64,000 bases of DNA from UMGS172 sp045587185. Its GTDB lineage: Bacteria > Bacillota > Clostridia > Oscillospirales > Acutalibacteraceae. The DNA is taken from positions 1 to 64,000 of the forward strand of contig JAZNBS010000039.1 in the NCBI GenBank assembly GCA_045587185.1. Reading direction: 5' to 3'. How positions within the stretch are numbered: the stretch's first letter is position 1; each line of letters starts with the position of its first letter. Positions 33,803-40,438 of the stretch are shown here, in pieces. The notes beneath the pieces are model-generated. The model was not told where the DNA came from. It searched no databases and saw only the letters and a list, made by a program, of their open reading frames with translations. The position numbers and the translations under genes are program-made.

Positions 33803-36800
33803 TTATTTTCTATATTCTTCGATCTTGCGGGCGATTTCCTTATCGGCTACCTCGCCCCACTCAAGCATCGCGTCTTTTTCATTGCTTTCATCATTAAGAA
33901 CTGCCCAATAAGCCTGGTCAACCGCACGGGATACATAGTATCCGCCGGGGACCTCAGGAAGTTCTTTTACGTTACCCCACTGATCGAGAAGTATCTGCAG
34001 GTCGTCAGCGTTCCAAGAATAGGAACTAAAAGCCTGAACGTTTGCGGTCGCGGTACGTGAAACTGCACCGAGGATGGACTCGACGTTGTTGTTGTACTTA
34101 AGTTGAGTATCAGCTGAAGTCCACCAACACAGGAACGACCATGCACCGTCCTTGTTGGATGAACGTCTGACAACGGAGCAACCGGTACCCGAACCCGCGA
34201 TCGAACGGTCGATAGAACCGTCAGATTGAACTGTGCCGGGGATAGCGGTAATCTTCCAACGTCCCTGAATTTCGGGCGCAGCCTGAGTCAACTGGGTATA
34301 GGTCTGATAGGACGAAATACCCAACGGGCAAACACCGGTACGGAAACGGTTGTAGAAGTCCATCTGCTTTTCAATACCGTACTTGGTATAGAAGTCAGTC
34401 CACTTGGTGAAGGCTGAAATTGCCTCGCCGCCTGTAAGCTGGGTCTTGTTACGGTCATCGTTATAAAGTTTGACCTGATTTTGAGCCAGCATTGTGGGGA
34501 ACATATGCAAACTACCCATACCCGCATTAACGGTGGTAGTTGAAGCTATCTTGGTGTAAGGTACATAAGCCGCCATATTGTTACGCTGCAAGATGGTTGC
34601 CGCATCAAGGAACTCATCCCAAGTCCAACCGTCACCGTTGTTGGCTTGAGCGGGATCAGAAATTCCAAGACTTTCAAAAATATCGGTACGATAGTACATT
34701 ATATAGAATCCTTGGGTATCGGGGAGAGCGAATAACTGCATATCACCCGTTCCGTCATCGTACCAATAAGGCGCCGAAGCGTGGTCGTTCACAAGGTCAA
34801 CAAAGTCACCTTTTTCGTCATAGTTGCCTTGGAATCTCTTGAGAACAGTCTTGTAATCCAAAAGATATGTGGAACCGTCATCAACGGTGGAATACTTAAC
34901 AGGGTCAATCTCTGCTGAGAAGTTTGTAAGGTCATACAAAGCACCACGCATACCGAGGTTTACCGGATCGGTACGGCCGAGGTGGAGAGACATATCGGGG
35001 AAATTACCTGCCAGCAGACCGTTAATAAGCGAAGCGTTAACTATCTCAAGTTCAACGCTTATACCGGTCTGATATGTGAACGAGTCCTGAATAAGGTTGC
35101 TCAGAACCTGTGTCTGGTCACGACCCCAGTTAACCCAAATTCGGACGCTGCCATTGGTAGCGGCCGCGGACGAACCGCCGATAGTGGAAAACTCATCGGT
35201 AAAGGAAGCAAAGAAACGAGTAAAACCGAAAGAGAGCGATCCCCAGAACGAAGAGCTGTTATCCTTAAATCCCTTGGTTGCCGATGCAAACTGCATCTGG
35301 TCAAGGTTCAAAGGCATGGTCTTCATTTCATACAACCAAGAGCAAACAGTGGTGTAGTTGGAATAATAGTCTGAAACGTAGTTCTGTGCGGTGTACTGAT
35401 TATCGTACATTTCCTTGAGAACACGGGCCATATTATTCAACGCAGCAATATACTTATTACTGCGGTCACCCGACAAAGCCTTCATATCGTTTGCCAGATT
35501 CATCAAATCGTCATGGCAAGCGAGGAGGGTTTCCTGGAAGTTAGGAATCTGTCTGAACAGGTCATAGTCACGGTTGGGGTCGGGAGAGTCACTGGTAATC
35601 ATAATGATATCTATATATGTATCACCGATAGCGTCAACAATCTGGCTCAATCTTGAGTAGAACTCAGCGGTCTCACCCAAAGTAACGGTAAGGGTGATGG
35701 TATGCTCGCCTTTTTTGAGGAAGAACTTATAAGGGTTCTTCTCAGTACCGATTGTTTTAAACTCCCAACTTGTGCAATAGTCAAAACGGAGATTTTTACA
35801 TTCTTCAAAAGGAATTACATCATCAATAGCCAAAGAACGATAAGTAAATCCGTCGATAACCGCCGCCTGCTTATAATTCAGACCAAAGGTGTACAAACCA
35901 TCCTCAGGAACGGTGAATTTCCATGTGATAAACTCGCCGGGGACCTGCCAGTTGGTGCTGCCAATATAGTTAAGGGTGGATTTAACGGGGCTGTTGGGTG
36001 AAATATCACTGGAACTGTTGTCAGCCTTGGAAACGAGCGAGTTAGTAGACTTGATCCAAGCCTTTTCACCCTCAATCTCGACTGCTGCACCGGTATAATC
36101 TGCGGCACCGGAGTGACCGGCAATATAATTATCATAAGAAGGAACGCCAGTGGGAACCTTCAGTATAATGCTTGCAAGGGCAAAGGGTTCATACACCGAT
36201 TCAAGGGTGATGAGATGAGTTCCGGCTGTGAGCAAAACCTTGTATGGGTCAGCAACAACACCGACAGGGTCAACGGCATACTGCGTGACAAACTGGCCGT
36301 ACTCCACCTGTTCGGGAGTCAGCTGATTTCCAATGCTATCCTCACGGATCTCACCCTCAGGTTTTTGGGGATTGGAACCGCTGTTGACAAACAGACGTGG
36401 CAAAGACAGTGCATCAAGACCCGAATAGAGAACCTTGCCGTCAACAGTGACTGCAATCTCAACGGGGTTGGTGCTCATCTTGTCATCAGATTCGTCTGCA
36501 TTACCGCCGGTCTTGGCCAAAGGAAGATATGTAAATGCGAGGTTATATATACCGTCGGCAGGTACATTTATCTCATAGGTGACCTTGCCTTGCTGTTGGA
36601 ATGTTCTGTTATCAGTCCACACAAGACAATTAACCGTCTTCTTCTCCTGTGTTAATTTATCAATCAAAACCTCATAAGGGCGTTCGGACAAAACACTTTG
36701 TGAAGTGCCGTCTGCACCCTCAAAAGTGTCCTCTACCTTTTCTTTAATGTCCTTTACAGGGTCGATAACAATATCTTCTTTTGCATTGCCGTACTGCGCA

Positions 36801-36979
36801 ATGGATTCAAGATATTTTTGATACTCTGCGGACGTATCGATGCCCGAAGAGGTACCTGTTGTCTTATCCCCTGCGGTATCCTTAACCTCATCCGCCGATA
36901 CGGTCGGGAGGGCAAAAAGCGACACCATAAGCAAAGTCACAAGAACAACTGCCAGCATACGGATTTTACCAGAAATCAT
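33803..36979 (-). CDS. Giant sugar-binding protein: CBM-like domains fused to an ABC solute-binding domain
   Basis: The 1058-residue product starts at ATG 36979 (GGTGAAG upstream) with a signal peptide ending near VSADE; there is no lipobox cysteine. Two beta-sandwich domains resembling carbohydrate-binding modules follow (about 95-285 and 300-480), then a helical linker (about 490-610) and a family 1 solute-binding domain (about 620-1058; IWVNWGRDQT, FPDMSLHLGR, DGWTWDEFLDAA, SIAGSGTGCSVV). At 1058 residues it is more than twice the usual size. It heads the operon of both permease pairs. It probably grips a polymer through the front domains and feeds oligosaccharides to the permease. How it is held at the membrane is unclear; an uncleaved signal anchor is possible. 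Confidence 0.85.
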   Translation of the reverse strand: MISGKIRMLAVVLVTLLMVSLFALPTVSADEVKDTAGDKTTGTSSGIDTSAEYQKYLESIAQYGNAKEDIVIDPVKDIKEKVEDTFEGADGTSQSVLSERPYEVLIDKLTQEKKTVNCLVWTDNRTFQQQGKVTYEINVPADGIYNLAFTYLPLAKTGGNADESDDKMSTNPVEIAVTVDGKVLYSGLDALSLPRLFVNSGSNPQKPEGEIREDSIGNQLTPEQVEYGQFVTQYAVDPVGVVADPYKVLLTAGTHLITLESVYEPFALASIILKVPTGVPSYDNYIAGHSGAADYTGAAVEIEGEKAWIKSTNSLVSKADNSSSDISPNSPVKSTLNYIGSTNWQVPGEFITWKFTVPEDGLYTFGLNYKQAAVIDGFTYRSLAIDDVIPFEECKNLRFDYCTSWEFKTIGTEKNPYKFFLKKGEHTITLTVTLGETAEFYSRLSQIVDAIGDTYIDIIMITSDSPDPNRDYDLFRQIPNFQETLLACHDDLMNLANDMKALSGDRSNKYIAALNNMARVLKEMYDNQYTAQNYVSDYYSNYTTVCSWLYEMKTMPLNLDQMQFASATKGFKDNSSSFWGSLSFGFTRFFASFTDEFSTIGGSSAAATNGSVRIWVNWGRDQTQVLSNLIQDSFTYQTGISVELEIVNASLINGLLAGNFPDMSLHLGRTDPVNLGMRGALYDLTNFSAEIDPVKYSTVDDGSTYLLDYKTVLKRFQGNYDEKGDFVDLVNDHASAPYWYDDGTGDMQLFALPDTQGFYIMYYRTDIFESLGISDPAQANNGDGWTWDEFLDAATILQRNNMAAYVPYTKIASTTTVNAGMGSLHMFPTMLAQNQVKLYNDDRNKTQLTGGEAISAFTKWTDFYTKYGIEKQMDFYNRFRTGVCPLGISSYQTYTQLTQAAPEIQGRWKITAIPGTVQSDGSIDRSIAGSGTGCSVVRRSSNKDGAWSFLCWWTSADTQLKYNNNVESILGAVSRTATANVQAFSSYSWNADDLQILLDQWGNVKELPEVPGGYYVSRAVDQAYWAVLNDESNEKDAMLEWGEVADKEIARKIEEYRK

Positions 36980-37033
36980 TTCTTCACCTTCAATAACAGA
37001 TTTAAACAGTGCCCCTTGCAAGAGCAACGAACA

Positions 37034-37058
37034 TGGGTCTTTTAGAGATAAAGACCCA
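37034..37058 (-). promoter_or_regulatory. 5' leader hairpin of the import operon
   Basis: A perfect 9-base stem TGGGTCTTT / AAAGACCCA with a 7-base loop lies about 18-42 nt into the predicted transcript. No T-run follows, so it is more likely an mRNA-stabilising hairpin or protein site than a terminator. Confidence 0.5.
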
Positions 37059-37082
37059 ATTTCGCATAATGTTCTGTATAGT

Positions 37083-37111
37083 ATTATCTTACAAATGGGC
37101 TGTTTTGTCAA
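37083..37111 (-). promoter_or_regulatory. promoter of the import operon
   Basis: Perfect TTGACA (37106-37111) and GATAAT (37083-37088) with 17 bases between on the minus strand, start near 37076, leader of about 97 nt. Directly upstream of the -35 box lies ATTTAG-n10-CTAAAT (37117-37138), an activator-type inverted repeat. Confidence 0.8.
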
Positions 37112-37138
37112 TAACTATTTAGCAAAAATATACTAAAT

Positions 37139-37407
37139 TCGGCAAAAATTTTTTATTTTTTATACTAACATTTATATGCAATTTTCCTTTTTTAGGTTGT
37201 TAAAGCGTCAAATCATTGTGATTTTGCACAAAATTTTCCATATAGCCTATTTCCAATTTCAAACGCGCTATTCTCATTTGGCTACCAAGTGTCTCGTTAT
37301 GCGATTTATTTGTGCAATATGTCCACAACAGATACTAATATATACGTACAAGCAATGTTTTTAATGTTTAAATTGACTAATATGCACAAAAAAGTTGAGA
37401 TGGATAA
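37139..37407. other. AT-rich intergenic stretch
   Basis: This stretch between the import-operon promoter region and the enolase terminator carries no gene I can support. The short open frames are AT-rich, lack ribosome sites and have no recognisable product. Confidence 0.6.
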
Positions 37408-37443
37408 AGCGTTCACCCGATGATAACCTTTGGGTGAACGCTT
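37408..37443 (-). terminator. hairpin terminator after enolase
   Basis: The stem AGCGTTCACCC / GGGTGAACGCT (11 bp, loop of about 13) lies 6 bases after the enolase stop. The T tract on the minus strand is short (CTTTATCC). Confidence 0.65.
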
Positions 37444-37448
37444 GTGTT

Positions 37449-38669
37449 TCAAATTTCCGCTTCTATTTTGAGCAATCTGTTGTATTTTGACGTCCTGTCA
37501 GTACGGCAGGGTGCGCCCGATTTTATATAATCTGCGCCAACGGCAACCGAAAGATCGGCTATAAAGGTATCCTCTGTTTCGCCCGAACGGTGCGAGATTA
37601 TCGGTGTATAGCCTGCGTCTTTTGCGATATTTATAACTTCGAGTGTCTCGGAGAGCGTTCCTATCTGATTCAATTTAACCAATACCGCGTTGGCAATGCC
37701 CTCTTTAATGCCGTTGCGGAGCCTTTCGGGATTGGTGACAAACAGGTCGTCGCCCACAAGCATCACTCTGCTTGACATCCGCTCGGTCATACTCTTCCAG
37801 CCGGTATAGTCGTCCTCAGCCAATCCGTCCTCAACCGAAATTATAGGGTAATCCCTCACTAATGCTGAAATTTTCTCGGTTAGACTTTGCGCGGTCAAGG
37901 TTTCCTTGGCTTTTGGCAGAATATACTGACCGCCCTCATACCATTCACTTGATGCCACATCCAATGCTATCTTGACATCGTCGGTCGAGTAACCTGCGGT
38001 GCTTATGCCCTTGATAATATACTCGATAACTTCGCGGTCATCTTTGAAATCGGGCGAAAAACCGCCCTCATCCCCCACTCCGACGCTTTTGCCCGAAGTT
38101 TTGAGCACAGTTCCCAGCGCGTGATATATTTCCGCACCTGCCCTGATTTTTTCGGCAAAACTGCCAACCTTCGGCACTATCATAAATTCCTGTATGTCCA
38201 CATTGTTTGATGCGTGTGCACCGCCGTTAAGGATATTCATCATAGGCGTGGGGAGTTTAAGCGCACTGATACCGCCAAGATAACGGTAAAGCGGTACACG
38301 GTAGTGCCTTGCTGCGGCGCGCGCCACCGCCATAGACACCGCCAACATTGCATTGGCTCCCAGACGGCTTTTGTTATCGGTGCCGTCAAGATTACGCATT
38401 TCACGGTCAATCTTGGACTGATTCAGGGTGCCCAGTTGCTTCAGACACGGCGCAATCAGAGTGTTGATGTTTTTAACTGCGGCGGTCACACCTTTTCCAC
38501 CATAACGTTTTCCGCCGTCGCGTAGTTCGTGTGCCTCAAACTTTCCCGTGGATGCCCCCGACGGTGCAATGGCAACCGCACGGCAACCGTCACAAAGCGT
38601 CACCTCTGCGGCAACCGTCGGATTGCCTCTAGAATCAAGCACTTCCAGACCCTTAATATCCGCTATCAA
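37449..38669 (-). CDS. eno: Enolase
   Basis: Enolase interconverts 2-phosphoglycerate and phosphoenolpyruvate in the cytoplasm. The protein shows LDSRGNPT near the start, GGAHASNNVDIQEFMIVP, the Mg ligand region SVEDGLAEDD, the catalytic lysine in LVKLNQIGTLSE, and SHRSGETED. I place the start at TTG 38669, since AAGGTGA lies 6 bases upstream; a GTG at 38678 overlaps that ribosome site. This gives 406 residues, slightly shorter than the usual 415-435. It stands alone rather than in a gap-pgk-tpi-gpm-eno operon. Confidence 0.96.
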   Translation of the reverse strand: MIADIKGLEVLDSRGNPTVAAEVTLCDGCRAVAIAPSGASTGKFEAHELRDGGKRYGGKGVTAAVKNINTLIAPCLKQLGTLNQSKIDREMRNLDGTDNKSRLGANAMLAVSMAVARAAARHYRVPLYRYLGGISALKLPTPMMNILNGGAHASNNVDIQEFMIVPKVGSFAEKIRAGAEIYHALGTVLKTSGKSVGVGDEGGFSPDFKDDREVIEYIIKGISTAGYSTDDVKIALDVASSEWYEGGQYILPKAKETLTAQSLTEKISALVRDYPIISVEDGLAEDDYTGWKSMTERMSSRVMLVGDDLFVTNPERLRNGIKEGIANAVLVKLNQIGTLSETLEVINIAKDAGYTPIISHRSGETEDTFIADLSVAVGADYIKSGAPCRTDRTSKYNRLLKIEAEI

Positions 38670-38829
38670 AAAAATCACCTTCCCGAATATTTCGGTGCTT
38701 AAAGCACCGTTCGGTTCTTATTGTTGACATTATTTTGTCATTTTATTACCAAAATTTGATAAAAACACGATATTTGCGATAGCAAACGAAAAAACTTACT
38801 ATATTTAGTGGATTATGTATCGAATTTGA

Positions 38830-38858
38830 TTGACATTTGGTTTGAAAAGATTTATTAT
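38830..38858 (+). promoter_or_regulatory. promoter of the HprK-like / rlmB operon
   Basis: Perfect TTGACA (38830-38835) and TATTAT (38853-38858) with a 17-base spacer, expected start near 38866, about 30 bases before ATG 38896. Confidence 0.75.
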
Positions 38859-38895
38859 ATATTGTAAGAGATTATGCCTTTGGGTGGTGTTGTTG

Positions 38896-39621
38896 ATGAG
38901 CGTTAAAAAGTATGTCATTGCCGGCCTGCGGGTGCTGATGAACGCCAAAGGCAAAATGTTGCTTGAACGCAGTCAAAAATACCTGACCGAGTTTGACGGT
39001 GAGCCAGATATCGTCATCGATCTTGAACCAAAAAAACTTAACTTGATGAAGGAAAGAAGCCCGAATCTTTCAGACGAAGTGTTAGAATATCTTGCCACTG
39101 GCACGCTGTTTTATTATCGGCTTTTAAAGTTCGACGGTTTCTTACTTCATTCCTCTTGCATAGGTTATGACGGCAAGGCTTATATCTTCTCGGCAGACAG
39201 CGGAACGGGGAAATCCACCCACACCTCTCTCTGGCAGAAATACATCGACGGCGTGTTTATGATAAATGACGACAAACCGGCCGTAAGATTGATTGACGGA
39301 GTGTTTTACGCCATTGGAACACCGTGGAGCGGAAAGCACGATGAAAACTGCGATATTGCGGTGCCTTTAGGTTCGGTTGCTTTGCTGAAACGCGGAGTTG
39401 AAAACAAAATATATCCCGCACAGCCGATAGATGCCGTACCGTTTCTGATGCGTCAGACCGTTATGTCACCGAATGAGGAACATATGAGCATCTTAAGCGA
39501 CCTGCTTGATAAATTTCTTCGCACCGTACCGGTTTGGTGGCTTGAATGTGATATGAGTGAAAACGCTGTTATCACGTCTTTTGAAAAAATGGCACAGAAA
39601 AAATACACAAAAAGGAAATAA
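38896..39621 (+). CDS. HprK/PEPCK-fold P-loop kinase-like protein
   Basis: The 241-residue protein has a P-loop SADSGTGKSTHTSLW (Lys106), a following FMINDDKPAVR segment with the Asp pair expected of the HPr kinase/PEP carboxykinase fold, and GTPWSGKHDEN. The N-terminal 75 residues resemble no domain I can name. HprK-fold stand-alone proteins are known beside RiPP clusters and as poorly studied serine or small-molecule kinases; it is too short and lacks the N-terminal domain of true HprK. It is first in a + operon and ends 2 bases before rlmB. The phosphate acceptor is unknown. Confidence 0.72.
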   Translation: MSVKKYVIAGLRVLMNAKGKMLLERSQKYLTEFDGEPDIVIDLEPKKLNLMKERSPNLSDEVLEYLATGTLFYYRLLKFDGFLLHSSCIGYDGKAYIFSADSGTGKSTHTSLWQKYIDGVFMINDDKPAVRLIDGVFYAIGTPWSGKHDENCDIAVPLGSVALLKRGVENKIYPAQPIDAVPFLMRQTVMSPNEEHMSILSDLLDKFLRTVPVWWLECDMSENAVITSFEKMAQKKYTKRK

Positions 39622-39623
39622 TT

Positions 39624-40424
39624 ATGCCCGATTTTAAACAAGAAGTTTTTGAAAACGAGATTAACGAAGACGCCCGTTTTACCGATGTAATTATTGGGCG
39701 CAACCCCGTTACCGAGGCCTTGCGCTCGGGACGTGAGATTGACAAATTACTTGTGGCCCACGGTTCGATAAACGGCTCGGTTAGGGCTTTGGTGGCAAAA
39801 TGCCGTGAAAGAGGTATCCCTGTAAAGGAGGTTGCACCCCAAAAACTTGATTTTTTGAGTGGCGGTGCCTCCCATCAGGGTGTGGCACTTGTTGTTGCTT
39901 CGCACGAATACTGTGAAGTCAGCGATATTCTTGACTGTGCCGCCGAGAGAAACGAACCCCCTTTCATCATTATTTGTGACGGAATTGAGGATCCGCATAA
40001 CTTAGGCGCCATTATCCGTACCGCGGAAGCCTGCGGTGTTCACGGAATCATTATCCCCAAACGCAGAAGCGCATCCTTGAACGCCGTTGTTTCCAAGGCT
40101 TCGGCAGGTGCGTTGGAATATATGCGTGTGGCCCGTGTTACCAACATCACCTCCTGCATTGAGGAACTCAAAGAAAAGGGTGTATGGGTGTATGCCGCTG
40201 ATATGGACGGCGAAAACTGGTGCTCAGTTGACTATAAAGGTGCTACCGCGTTTGTTATAGGTTCTGAGGGACGCGGAGTCAGTGCTCTTGTCAAAAAGAG
40301 TTGCGATGTTACGGTTGCAATGCCTATGATGGGTAATATAAATTCGCTCAACGCTTCGGTTGCCGCCGGAGTGCTGATGTATGAGGCCGCAAGGCAAAAA
40401 CAGGGAATCAAATCCAACAACTAA
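39624..40424 (+). CDS. rlmB: 23S rRNA 2'-O-methyltransferase, TrmH/SpoU family (RlmB-like)
   Basis: The 266-residue protein has an N-terminal substrate-binding domain beginning IIGRNPVTEALRSGREI and the knotted SPOUT catalytic domain with its three motifs: DGIEDPHNLGAIIRTAEACG, FVIGSEGRGVS, and MPMMGNINSLNASVAAG. RlmB methylates G2251 in the P-loop of 23S rRNA using S-adenosylmethionine. Length and motifs are normal. It lies 2 bases after the kinase-like gene and 14 before the pseudo-ATPase gene. A YacO-type paralogue with another target site is an alternative. Confidence 0.93.
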   Translation: MPDFKQEVFENEINEDARFTDVIIGRNPVTEALRSGREIDKLLVAHGSINGSVRALVAKCRERGIPVKEVAPQKLDFLSGGASHQGVALVVASHEYCEVSDILDCAAERNEPPFIIICDGIEDPHNLGAIIRTAEACGVHGIIIPKRRSASLNAVVSKASAGALEYMRVARVTNITSCIEELKEKGVWVYAADMDGENWCSVDYKGATAFVIGSEGRGVSALVKKSCDVTVAMPMMGNINSLNASVAAGVLMYEAARQKQGIKSNN

Positions 40425-40438
40425 AGGGAGTTGATAAT

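Noticed and set aside
36979..37111. A longer start for the CBM-fused binding protein at 37111.
   Set aside because: It would place the start inside the promoter -35 box and before the leader hairpin; ATG 36979 has a ribosome site and gives a proper signal peptide.
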